A DNA stretch of 64,000 nucleotides from Entomospira culicis (GTDB lineage: Bacteria; Spirochaetota; Spirochaetia; WRBN01). This document shows positions 16,422 to 24,865 of the stretch, in pieces (the first letter of the stretch is position 1; each line of letters begins with the position of its first letter). The notes below the pieces were generated by a model. It was not told where the DNA came from. It did not search any database and worked only from the letters and a program-made list of their open reading frames with translations. A program made the translations under genes and the position numbers. The stretch spans positions 34,592 through 98,591 of the forward strand of contig NZ_CP118182.1 in assembly GCF_028748145.1 (NCBI RefSeq), in the 5' to 3' direction.

Positions 16422-16829
16422 TTAATATAAATTGCTAATAAATTCTTCCCAATTCTCTGCGATGGTTGCGTAGATATGCTCTTCGTGTAGCCAATAGACG
16501 ATGCGATTTTCTTGGGTGTCGTAGCAGATGTAATTACCAAAGTTGTCGTCCATGAGGGGAAAGAGATGGGGGATGTGATGTTCCTCGATTAGGGCGTTGC
16601 GCACACTGTAGACGCTCTGGGCGCTATCGGGCAGGTAGGAGAGCAGGTAGCCAACTTCATGCTCTTGCCCGTATGGCGAATCGAAACAGCTGGGCGTGGG
16701 CGCGCCACCATTGTAGGCAAGAATATGCTGGATAATTTCCGTTGGCAAGATAACCTTCTGCGCCTCTAAGTATCTGGTTACGATGCTTGGTTCAGTGATG
16801 GGTTCGACAAAATTCCAAGAAACAGCCAT
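16422..16829 (-). CDS. SUKH (SMI1/KNR4) family immunity protein
   Basis: 135 residues, the usual length of single-domain SUKH proteins. The pattern fits: a helical start, L-P-x-E-I-I-x-H-I-L-A-Y-N-G-G-A-P near 29-44, I-P-H-L-F-P-L-M-D-D-N-F-G-N-Y-I-C-Y-D near 85-103, I-V-Y-W-L-H-E-E-H, and a final E-E-F-I-S-N-L. SUKH proteins commonly bind and neutralise nuclease toxins of polymorphic toxin systems (family knowledge). It starts 25 bases behind the stop of the WHH nuclease gene, with its own AAAGGAG site, so it is very likely the cognate antidote. Confidence 0.82.
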   Translation of the reverse strand: MAVSWNFVEPITEPSIVTRYLEAQKVILPTEIIQHILAYNGGAPTPSCFDSPYGQEHEVGYLLSYLPDSAQSVYSVRNALIEEHHIPHLFPLMDDNFGNYICYDTQENRIVYWLHEEHIYATIAENWEEFISNLY

Positions 16830-16854
16830 GCATAACTCCTTTTAGATAAAAAAT

Positions 16855-17472
16855 TTAGCGATAGTCGCCACCGCCACCCCAAATCGATCTTCCCCCCGTG
16901 TGCGCGCTCTTGGCATGAAGATCGCTATCTACCAAAAGCAATAAGCCTAAGGGCGCATCATGATGCCAGGTGTAGCCTTTGGGGCGCTTACCGGCACGAA
17001 TTTGGGCAAGTTGATCGGCACTAAATTTCTTTTGCAAATCGACGCTCTTCTCCACCGCCGATTTAAGCTGACTATTGGCATAGGCAAACTGTTTGCTATC
17101 GCTGGCTAAAAAGAGATCTTGGGGCAGGGTAACGCTAAAGAAGTAGTCAAACTGAGGCACCACAATCGCGATATAGTGTCCATTAGGCCCCATGGTTACC
17201 ACGCGTTCGTAAGGCACACCGGTCTTCTCGTGCACCTTGCCTGCTAGCGCTTGATTGCGCGAAGAGAGCTCTTCCACCTCTTGCCCATCGGGATTAACAA
17301 CGCTAGAAGATGGCGGGGCGAGGGTTGATGGTTGCTCGGGAAAGAGCTCAAGATCTTGCAAAAAGCTGGGATCAATATAATATAGCGCTGCGCCAAGAAT
17401 GAGGATAATCACCAAAAAGAGCGGGGCAGGCGAAGCTTTTTTGCGTGCTTGTTTGCGTCGTTTGTTTGCCAT
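16855..17472 (-). CDS. membrane-anchored HNH/ENDO VII (WHH type) nuclease toxin
   Basis: 205 residues from the ATG at 17472 (GAGGGAG upstream). The N-terminus is strongly basic (K4-R-R-K-Q-A-R-K-K), then one membrane helix at about 17-33, then a Pro/Ser linker to about 60. This predicts N-in, C-out topology. The C-terminal nuclease domain shows the WHH hallmark: K-G-Y-T-W169-H170-H171, then L-V-D-S-D-L-H186, then H191-T-G-G-R-S-I-W-G-G-G. Such domains are DNases used as polymorphic toxin tips. None of the usual delivery domains (LXG, Rhs, FhaB) is present. The SUKH immunity gene follows directly. Confidence 0.8.
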   Translation of the reverse strand: MANKRRKQARKKASPAPLFLVIILILGAALYYIDPSFLQDLELFPEQPSTLAPPSSSVVNPDGQEVEELSSRNQALAGKVHEKTGVPYERVVTMGPNGHYIAIVVPQFDYFFSVTLPQDLFLASDSKQFAYANSQLKSAVEKSVDLQKKFSADQLAQIRAGKRPKGYTWHHDAPLGLLLLVDSDLHAKSAHTGGRSIWGGGGDYR

Positions 17473-17562
17473 CGATTCGAATCTCCCTCTAAAATGTCTA
17501 CGCGAAATCTTATCCATTATAGTGCAAATCAAAAAAAAGCTCAAGTGTAACCAAAAGAGTGC

Positions 17563-17591
17563 TTGCCAAAAGCCAAAAGCTGTTATATACT
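17563..17591 (+). promoter_or_regulatory. promoter of the ABC exporter pair
   Basis: TTGCCA (17563-17568), 17 bases, TATACT (17586-17591), about 60 bases upstream of the GTG start of the first exporter gene. Confidence 0.65.
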
Positions 17592-17650
17592 AAAAAAGAG
17601 TCTTTAAGGAAAACGATTTTTTCCAGAGGCAAAGAGAGGAGGTTCGCCAG

Positions 17651-19384
17651 GTGCTCACACTTAGCAAGCACATTCGCCAGTATAAAATCGACGCGATCAT
17701 TACGCCGATCTTTGTCATTATTGAGGTGATTGTTGAGGTCTTTATTCCCCTTGTCATGGCCAAACTCATCGACGAGGGCATTAGCGCCGGCAATATGCAG
17801 ATGGTACGCCAATTAGGGCTCCTCCTTTTTGGCATGGCCATTATCTCCGCTAGTGGTGGGCTCTTGGCAGGGCGATACTCCGCCAGTGCCGCTACGGGAT
17901 TGGCAAAGAATTTGCGCCTTGCCCAGTTTCGCAAAATCCAGAGCTTTACCTTTAGCCAAATCGATCGCTTCTCTACCTCCAGTCTCATCACCCGCCTCAC
18001 CAACGACGTGAATAACGTGCAAAACGCCTTCCAAACCATGATTGGTCTTGCCGTACGCACCCCCATCATGATTACCCTTGCACTCATCGCCGTCTTTAGT
18101 ATCCACCAAAAACTATCGCTTATCTTCTTGCTTTTTATGCCTTTACTTCTCATCGGCATGACAATTATCGTTTACTTTGCCCACCCGATGTTCGGCAAGA
18201 TTATGGGCTGGAACGATAAGCTCAATAAGCAGGTGCAAGAGAACATTAAAGGCATTCGCGTGGTTAAATCCTTTGTGCAAGAGGAGCAAGAGATTGATCG
18301 GATGGCAGACATTACTGCGGGGTTGCGCAAGCAGGCGGTGCAGGCCGAGAGCTTAGCGGCGTTTTTTAATCCCTTGGTGCAATTTAGCCTTTATGGTGCA
18401 ACCTTGATGGTGGCTTGGTTTGGCGCAAAACTGGTCATTGTCGATGCGTTAAGCACCGGTCAACTGATGAGCTTTTTTGCCTATCTCACCCAAATCTTAA
18501 TCAATTTGATGCTCTTTGCCTTTGTCTTTGTCCAGATGATGTTCTCGCAAGCCTCGATTAAGCGCATTAAAGAGGTGCTGAATCAAGAGGTCGAGCTGGA
18601 GAGTCCAGCCGAGGCAATTAAGGAAGTTCCCCATGGATCGATTCGTTTTGAGAATGTCTCCTTTGGCTACGATGTGGACGATGCAAAAGAGGTGCTTCAT
18701 GATATCAACCTCGATATTCCCGCAGGTAGCACGATAGGCATTCTTGGCGAGACGGGGAGTGGCAAGAGCTCGCTGGTGCAACTGATTGCGCGTCTATACG
18801 ACGTGAAGAGCGGGCGCGTCTTGGTTGGCGACCATGATGTGCGTGATTACGATTTAGATGCATTGCGCAATCAAGTAGCGATGGTGCTCCAAAAGAATGA
18901 ACTCTTCTCCGGAACAATCGCCCAAAATCTGCGCTGGGGCGATCCAGATGCGGATCTTGAAACCCTACAATCTGCCAGTAACATCGCGCAAGCCGATCCC
19001 TTTATCCAAAAGATGCAACATGGCTATGAGAGCGTGTTAGAGCAGGGGGCAACCAATCTCTCGGGAGGACAACGGCAACGCTTATGCATTGCACGGGCGC
19101 TTCTCAAGAAGCCGAAAATCCTCATTTTAGATGACTCCATGTCGGCGGTGGACACCAAAACCGACGCCCAAATCCGCCAATCGCTCATCGCGCAAGCCAA
19201 TGGCATGACCAAAATCATCATCGCGGGGCGCATTAGCTCGGTCTTACACGCCGACAGGATTATCTATTTAGAGAGAGGCAACATCCTCGATCAAGGTAGC
19301 CATGCCGATCTCTTAGCGCGTTGTGCTGCCTATCAAGAGCTTTATGCTAGCCAGTCGCAAAAGGAGCCCACCCTCGATGTCTAA
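17651..19384 (+). CDS. ABC exporter half-transporter (degenerate ATPase partner)
   Basis: 577 residues: six-helix exporter domain (1-320), then ATPase. Walker A GETGSGKSS, Q-loop L-Q-K-N, signature LSGGQRQRL and Walker B I-L-I-L-D-D-S are present. The catalytic Glu after Walker B is Asp (DDS, not DEA) and the switch His is replaced (I-I-A-G-R-I-S). These changes mark the inactive-site subunit of heterodimeric exporters such as the TM287/288 or BmrCD type (family knowledge). GTG start, with GAGGAGG 8 bases upstream. It overlaps the second subunit by 8 bases. Substrate unknown; drug, lipid or peptide are possible. Confidence 0.88.
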   Translation: MLTLSKHIRQYKIDAIITPIFVIIEVIVEVFIPLVMAKLIDEGISAGNMQMVRQLGLLLFGMAIISASGGLLAGRYSASAATGLAKNLRLAQFRKIQSFTFSQIDRFSTSSLITRLTNDVNNVQNAFQTMIGLAVRTPIMITLALIAVFSIHQKLSLIFLLFMPLLLIGMTIIVYFAHPMFGKIMGWNDKLNKQVQENIKGIRVVKSFVQEEQEIDRMADITAGLRKQAVQAESLAAFFNPLVQFSLYGATLMVAWFGAKLVIVDALSTGQLMSFFAYLTQILINLMLFAFVFVQMMFSQASIKRIKEVLNQEVELESPAEAIKEVPHGSIRFENVSFGYDVDDAKEVLHDINLDIPAGSTIGILGETGSGKSSLVQLIARLYDVKSGRVLVGDHDVRDYDLDALRNQVAMVLQKNELFSGTIAQNLRWGDPDADLETLQSASNIAQADPFIQKMQHGYESVLEQGATNLSGGQRQRLCIARALLKKPKILILDDSMSAVDTKTDAQIRQSLIAQANGMTKIIIAGRISSVLHADRIIYLERGNILDQGSHADLLARCAAYQELYASQSQKEPTLDV

Positions 19385-21296
19385 AAAAGTTGTGGGCACC
19401 ATGCCCGAAAATTTTGATGCCAAAAAAGCTTGGCAAATCACCAAAAATATCCTCGCGATGCTCTGGAAGTACCATAAAGTTGCACTGATTTTTGCGGTGA
19501 TCTTTTTGCTCTTTAACGTTACGGCACAGGCGGCGGGATCGCTCTTTCTCAAAAAATTGATCGACGAATACATTGTCCCGATGCATGGTCTATCTCACCC
19601 TGATTTTACCCCATTATTGCATCTCCTATTCTTGATGGCGGGGATCTATATGCTTGGGCTGATCGGCAATTATCTAGCCCAACGCCTCATGATTAGCACC
19701 ACTCAACACTTCATGCAACGGATGCGTAATCGTCTCTTTACCCACATGCAACGCCTCGGTGTAAGCTACTTTGATGCAAGACAGACTGGTGAGATCATGA
19801 GCCACTACACCAACGATATGGAGATGATGCGTCAGTTTATCGCCACGGGGTTAGGCATCTCGCTCTCTTCGGTGTTAAATCTTTCTATGGTAACGATTAC
19901 CATGTTTATTATTAGCCCGACGCTTGCCTTAATACAGCTGGGCACTACCGTGATTATTGTGCCTGCCGTTGTCGTGCTGGCAAAGCGAAGTGCGCGGTAT
20001 TTTCGCCAACAACAGGCCGACATGGGGCATCTTAATGGCTATATCGAGGAGATGATTGCCGGGCAGAAGGTGATCAAGGTCTTTTCCCACGAGGAGCAAG
20101 CCGTCACCGACTTTGCGCGCTACAACGACGCGCTACACGCCAGTGTTACCAAAGCGGTGCGCAATGGTAATATGATCTGGCCGATGCTAGGAAATTTTGG
20201 CTACTTTCAGTATATTACGGTGGCGATGGTGGGTGGTATGTTGGCGCTCTCGGGGGTGGGCGGCTTAACCCTTGGGGCGATTGCCTCGTTCCTCAACTTG
20301 AGCCGTAGCTTTACCTTCCCCATCGCCGAGGCATTTGGGCAGTTCAATATTATTATGATGGCAATTGCTGGAGCTGAACGTATCTTTACGCTATTGGAAG
20401 AGAGCGAAGAAGCGGTGGATGGTCAGGTGCATTTGGTTGCTGTAGAGGTCGATAAAGCCGGTAATTTTCTCCAAGAGAGTACGCATCACACCGAGCATTG
20501 GGCGTGGAAAGAGATCGATCCGCAAGGCAATGCGACATACACACAACTTAGAGGAGAGATTCGCTTTGAGGCGGTCAATTTTAGCTACGTTTCTGGAAAA
20601 ACCGTGCTGGAAGCGATCGATTTTGAGGCTAAAGCCGGCCAAAAAGTGGCCTTAGTTGGCTCCACAGGCGCGGGGAAAACAACAATCACCAACCTTCTCA
20701 ATCGTTTTTATGAGATCGACAGTGGGCGCATTCTGTACGATGGCATCGACATTAAACGTATCCACAAGCACGATTTACGCCGATCGCTTGGCATGGTGTT
20801 ACAAGATACGCACCTCTTTAGTGGCAGTATCTACGACAACCTACGCTATGGACGCCTTAGCGCTAGTAATGCAGAGGTGGAAGAGGCTGCAAAACGCGCT
20901 GGTGCCGAGGCATTTATTCTCGCGATGGAAGGTGGGTATGCACACGTCATCGAAGGGGAGAGTAGCGCGCTCTCGCAAGGACAAAAGCAATTGCTCTCGA
21001 TTGCTCGTGCCGAAGTCGCCGATCCTCCCGTGATGATCTTGGATGAGGCGACTTCTAGCATCGACACCAAAACCGAAGCCGTGGTACAGCGTGGCATGGA
21101 TAGCCTGATGCAAGGGCGCACCGTCTTTGTCATTGCCCATCGCTTGAGCACCATCCAAAATTCCGATCTCATTCTCGTCATCGAACAGGGAAAAATCGCC
21201 GAGTCGGGCAACCATGAGAGCCTCATGCAAGCAGGTGGCATCTACTATCGCCTTGTAACCCAAAATCTCAACGACACCAGCGAAATCTATAGCTAA
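19377..21296 (+). CDS. ABC exporter half-transporter (catalytic partner)
   Basis: 639 residues from the ATG at 19377, which overlaps the partner stop (ATGTCTAA) with AAAGGAG just upstream. Exporter domain at about 35-350. An inserted segment of some 60 residues precedes the ATPase. Walker A GSTGAGKTT, Walker B V-M-I-L-D-E-A with catalytic Glu, and switch His in V-I-A-H-R-L-S are intact, but the signature is LSQGQ, not LSGGQ. With the partner's changes this gives one consensus and one degenerate ATP site, as in heterodimeric exporters. Confidence 0.88.
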   Translation: MSKKVVGTMPENFDAKKAWQITKNILAMLWKYHKVALIFAVIFLLFNVTAQAAGSLFLKKLIDEYIVPMHGLSHPDFTPLLHLLFLMAGIYMLGLIGNYLAQRLMISTTQHFMQRMRNRLFTHMQRLGVSYFDARQTGEIMSHYTNDMEMMRQFIATGLGISLSSVLNLSMVTITMFIISPTLALIQLGTTVIIVPAVVVLAKRSARYFRQQQADMGHLNGYIEEMIAGQKVIKVFSHEEQAVTDFARYNDALHASVTKAVRNGNMIWPMLGNFGYFQYITVAMVGGMLALSGVGGLTLGAIASFLNLSRSFTFPIAEAFGQFNIIMMAIAGAERIFTLLEESEEAVDGQVHLVAVEVDKAGNFLQESTHHTEHWAWKEIDPQGNATYTQLRGEIRFEAVNFSYVSGKTVLEAIDFEAKAGQKVALVGSTGAGKTTITNLLNRFYEIDSGRILYDGIDIKRIHKHDLRRSLGMVLQDTHLFSGSIYDNLRYGRLSASNAEVEEAAKRAGAEAFILAMEGGYAHVIEGESSALSQGQKQLLSIARAEVADPPVMILDEATSSIDTKTEAVVQRGMDSLMQGRTVFVIAHRLSTIQNSDLILVIEQGKIAESGNHESLMQAGGIYYRLVTQNLNDTSEIYS

Positions 21297-21313
21297 AAGC
21301 AAGAAAAATTTCC

Positions 21314-21342
21314 TTGACAACAGCGAAAAGTCGTTATACAAT
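21314..21342 (+). promoter_or_regulatory. promoter of the sugar importer operon
   Basis: TTGACA (21314-21319), 17 bases, TACAAT (21337-21342), followed by a leader of about 80 bases and AAGGAG before the ATG at 21428. Confidence 0.75.
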
Positions 21343-21427
21343 AAAAAGTATAAGAGAGAACGTTGACTCGTCTTAAAAGAAAGAAAATCGTTTTTCTTAT
21401 CTTTTTTGTCTGTCTAAGGAGATAAAA

Positions 21428-22348
21428 ATGAAGCAACAAGAGCTTAAAGGGTTAGCGCTTATCCGCAAGCAATTACCCTTGCAGTTGATGGTTTGGCCCA
21501 TGGTGATTTTTCTGATTATTTTTCATTATATACCGATTTACGGTATTATTATCGCGTTTCAAGACTTTACCATTTTCGACGGATTCTTCGGTAGCAGGTG
21601 GGTGGGGCTAGAGCAATTTCGTGCCTTTTTAGAAGATAGAAATTTTTGGTTAGCCACCCAAAACACCTTGGGAATCAATGCTTTACGTCTGGTTATTGGC
21701 TTTCCGGCGGCGATTATCCTTGCGGTGATGGTCAACGAAATGCGCATGGGATTTTTTCGCAAAAGCACGCAGACGATCTCTTACCTCCCGCACTTTCTCT
21801 CTTGGGTTATCTTTGGTGGCATGATCATCTCTTGGCTCTCCAGCACCGGCATTGTTAATCAAATTTTGGTGGGTCTTAAGATTATTGAGCGCCCGATTAC
21901 CTTTTTAATTGAACCTCGCTATTATTGGTGGATTGCGGTCTTTTCTGATATTTGGAAAGAAGTAGGTTGGAATACCATTCTCTACCTTGCGGCGATGGCA
22001 GGCATCGATCCCACGCTCTATGAGGCGGCGACCGTAGATGGCGCGACACGTCTTCAACAAATCATCAAGATTACTATCCCTTCGATTCGCGGAATCATTA
22101 TCCTCACCTTCGTCTTGGCGATGGGCGGACTCTTTGGCTCTAACCTCGATCAAACCTTAATTTTACAAAACTCCCTCAACCGCTCCCGCAGTGAGGTCAT
22201 CTCCTCCTATGTCTTTAGGATGGGTATTTCCGGTGGCGATTACTCTTATGCAACGGCGATTGGACTCTTTTTGTCCTTAATCTCTTTGGTCTTAGTACTT
22301 AGCACCCACTATATCACCAAGCGCATGAACGATCGTTCAATCTTTTAG
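21428..22348 (+). CDS. sugar ABC importer permease (LplB/UgpA-like)
   Basis: 306 residues, six helices, binding-protein-dependent permease. The opening block W-P-M-V-I-F-L-I-I-F-H-Y-I-P-I-Y-G-I-I-I-A-F-Q-D-F matches LplB-type carbohydrate permeases. The EAA loop lies in L-Y-E-A-A-T-V-D-G-A-T-R near 197-208. It carries an oligosaccharide or glycan fragment with its partner at 22358. No ATPase gene is in this operon; these importers commonly share an MsmX-type ATPase encoded elsewhere (family knowledge). Confidence 0.88.
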   Translation: MKQQELKGLALIRKQLPLQLMVWPMVIFLIIFHYIPIYGIIIAFQDFTIFDGFFGSRWVGLEQFRAFLEDRNFWLATQNTLGINALRLVIGFPAAIILAVMVNEMRMGFFRKSTQTISYLPHFLSWVIFGGMIISWLSSTGIVNQILVGLKIIERPITFLIEPRYYWWIAVFSDIWKEVGWNTILYLAAMAGIDPTLYEAATVDGATRLQQIIKITIPSIRGIIILTFVLAMGGLFGSNLDQTLILQNSLNRSRSEVISSYVFRMGISGGDYSYATAIGLFLSLISLVLVLSTHYITKRMNDRSIF

Positions 22349-22357
22349 GAGGATTTT

Positions 22358-23212
22358 ATGGTACACCGACGCTCCATGATGGATCACGTAAACACCGCTT
22401 TTATGGCGATATTCACCTTGAGTATCTTGATTCCGCTCTTCAATGTGCTGGCGCTCTCCTTTAGCGACCCATTTGCCGTAGATGTCTTTATCTGGCCCAA
22501 GGAATTCACCACGGAATCTTATAAACAGGTCTTCAACGATCCCCGTATCTATCGCGCGTTTGTTATTTCGATTTTGCGTACGGTTGTCGGGGTGAGCACG
22601 AGCATCATCTTTACCGGCATCGTGGCATACGCGATGAGTAAAAATGATTTATGGGGACGCAGTCTTTATATGAAAATGGGTATTTTAACCATGTTTATCG
22701 GCGGTGGCATGATCCCGACCTTCTTACTCTATCGACAATTAGGCTTATTAAATAACTTTATGGTTTATATCATTCCAGCGCTCTTTAGCTTTTATAACAT
22801 GATTATTTTTATGAACTTTTTCCGTGAGCTACCCAAAGAGCTCGAAGAGTCTGCCCGCATCGACGGCGCAAGTCAATGGACAATCTTCTTTCGGATTATT
22901 ATTCCGCTCTCCATTCCCGTCGTCTTAACCATCGCGCTCTTTAACGGCGTAGGACACTGGAACGACTACATGACCGCCAAGCTCTATATCGCCAATAAGG
23001 AGAGCATTCATCCCATCCAGATGTTCTTATATAACATGATTTTAGCTTCCGCTGCGCGGGATATGCAGAATCTGCCTGTCGAAGTGGGCATGACCACAAC
23101 CAAATCACTACAACTAGCCACCATGGTTATCACCACCGCGCCCATTGTGATGGTTTATCCCTTTATCCAAAAATATTTCATCAAAGGAATGCTGGTTGGC
23201 TCTGTAAAATAG
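22358..23212 (+). CDS. sugar ABC importer permease (YtcP/LplC/UgpE-like)
   Basis: 284 residues, six helices. It shows the LplC/YtcP opening (N-T-A-F-M-A-I-F-T-L-S-I-L-I-P-L-F-N-V-L-A-L-S-F-S), the EAA motif E-L-E-E-S-A-R-I-D-G-A-S near 164-175, and the typical end F-I-Q-K-Y-F-I-K-G-M-L-V-G-S-V-K. AGGAGG precedes the ATG. It pairs with the permease at 21428, 9 bases upstream. Confidence 0.88.
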   Translation: MVHRRSMMDHVNTAFMAIFTLSILIPLFNVLALSFSDPFAVDVFIWPKEFTTESYKQVFNDPRIYRAFVISILRTVVGVSTSIIFTGIVAYAMSKNDLWGRSLYMKMGILTMFIGGGMIPTFLLYRQLGLLNNFMVYIIPALFSFYNMIIFMNFFRELPKELEESARIDGASQWTIFFRIIIPLSIPVVLTIALFNGVGHWNDYMTAKLYIANKESIHPIQMFLYNMILASAARDMQNLPVEVGMTTTKSLQLATMVITTAPIVMVYPFIQKYFIKGMLVGSVK

Positions 23213-23240
23213 CGTATTTACCCAGAAAAAGGAGTTTTTT

Positions 23241-24839
23241 ATGAAAAAAGGATGGATGCTCGCACTCATCGCGTTGAGTATGATAAGTTGCCAAAAAGGC
23301 GAACAAGCCTCTAAGGAGCTACCGCCATCGCGCTTTAGCGTCAACCCCAATGAGCCCAGTTACAAGCTCCAAGATGAGCAGGGGGTGATCACTTGGTATG
23401 TCAACTTTGATTGGTATATTCCCCCTACTGGATCGGGGGTGGTCTCGCAAAAAATCCTCACCGATACCAACACGCGTCTACGGGTGATTCGTGGCAATGA
23501 TGATACGCTCAATCAGATGATCGCATCGGGGGAGATGCCCGATATCGTTACCGTTGGCACTTGGACATCTTTCCCCAAGATTGCCCACCGCTGGGCGATG
23601 CCCCTCAATCAGCTTGCCGATGCTTACGACCCTTATTTCTACCAAGTAGCCAAACGCGATACCTTGGCGTGGTATACCGACGATCAGGGCAATATCTACG
23701 GCTACCCAGCCAGCTCTAACGACTACGAAGATTTTTTAGGAGAGGATAGTGTCCTCAATGGTGGCCCCACATTTTTGGTTCGCCAAGATATCTACCGCGC
23801 CATTGGCTCCCCTGATATGCGCACGCCAGAAGGATTTTTACAAGCCTTGCGTGATGCCAAAACCTACGATCCAACGATCATGCCGTTGGTTTTTGGCATT
23901 GAGAGCACCTTTAGTGAGTCGATCATTGAGATGCTTGCCAGCTTTTTGGCGATCCCCACCTTGCAAGATGGCAAGCACTATGAGCGGATCTTTGATGCGG
24001 AGTATTTGCGTTGGATCGAGGTGTTGCGCCAAGCGCATCAGGAGGGGTTAATTCTTGATGATAATTTCACTTACAACAAAATTGAGTACAACGATGGCTT
24101 TAATGGCGGACAGTATTTTGCCGTCTTTGCCTCTACGCTCAATGCGATTAAGTATCAACTCATCAATAACCACAACCGTAATCCCAATCAGCATTATCTG
24201 GCTATCGATGGCCCTGCCAATCGCAACTTGGATGCACCGCATCTCACCGCCAGTGGGATTGGTGGCTGGGCGCTAACATTTATTACCCAAGGCAGTCAAA
24301 ACAAGGAGCGCGCTATCCAGTTGCTCACCTACCTGATGAGCGAGGAGGGGCACTTCACTAGCCAACTCGGAATTGAGGGCGAAACCTATTACCGCGGAGA
24401 AGATGGCTTATATCGCTATACGCCGGTCATTCTTGATTTGCAGAACAACGATAATGAAGCCTTTCTCACCCAAACGGAGTTTCCGCTCTTTTGGATGTTG
24501 CTGGACAGTAACTTTTTAGAGCGAAATACGGATATCTCGGTGGCGGAGCTCAACCAAATTTGGCACTGGTCTTTGGGGAAATTTGTACCACAGTTTGCCT
24601 TAGAAGAGAGCGATCCTGATGCGCGCACCGCCGAAGAGCGTAGTTGGATTCACTATCAAGAGGAGCGTATTGAGGCCGTGATTCGGATGATTCGCTCCTC
24701 AAGCCCAGAACAACTGCAAGCCGAAGTAGAGCGATTGCAAACGTTCTACCAAAGCGAGGCGATTCAACGTGCGATTGCCGTAAAAAATGAAAAAATTGCT
24801 CAAAATATCAAGAAATTAGCCAAAATGGGCTATGCCTAG
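23241..24839 (+). CDS. sugar-binding lipoprotein 1
   Basis: 532 residues. The signal peptide ends in a lipobox (M-I-S-C, Cys17). It is a type 1 extracellular solute-binding protein of the large kind found with LplB/YtcP permeases. It captures the oligosaccharide outside the inner membrane. AAAGGAG precedes the ATG. The first 46 residues and the last about 25 are nearly identical to lipoprotein 2 just downstream, while the middle differs more. This suggests duplication followed by specialisation of the binding cleft, with conservation or gene conversion at the ends. Confidence 0.83.
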   Translation: MKKGWMLALIALSMISCQKGEQASKELPPSRFSVNPNEPSYKLQDEQGVITWYVNFDWYIPPTGSGVVSQKILTDTNTRLRVIRGNDDTLNQMIASGEMPDIVTVGTWTSFPKIAHRWAMPLNQLADAYDPYFYQVAKRDTLAWYTDDQGNIYGYPASSNDYEDFLGEDSVLNGGPTFLVRQDIYRAIGSPDMRTPEGFLQALRDAKTYDPTIMPLVFGIESTFSESIIEMLASFLAIPTLQDGKHYERIFDAEYLRWIEVLRQAHQEGLILDDNFTYNKIEYNDGFNGGQYFAVFASTLNAIKYQLINNHNRNPNQHYLAIDGPANRNLDAPHLTASGIGGWALTFITQGSQNKERAIQLLTYLMSEEGHFTSQLGIEGETYYRGEDGLYRYTPVILDLQNNDNEAFLTQTEFPLFWMLLDSNFLERNTDISVAELNQIWHWSLGKFVPQFALEESDPDARTAEERSWIHYQEERIEAVIRMIRSSSPEQLQAEVERLQTFYQSEAIQRAIAVKNEKIAQNIKKLAKMGYA

Positions 24840-24865
24840 TTGGAAAAAGTAGATAAGGAGTTTTT

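Noticed and set aside
17590..18159. 189-codon minus-strand frame over the exporter gene
   Set aside because: It is opposite the first ABC exporter subunit and would cover its promoter; no start signal.
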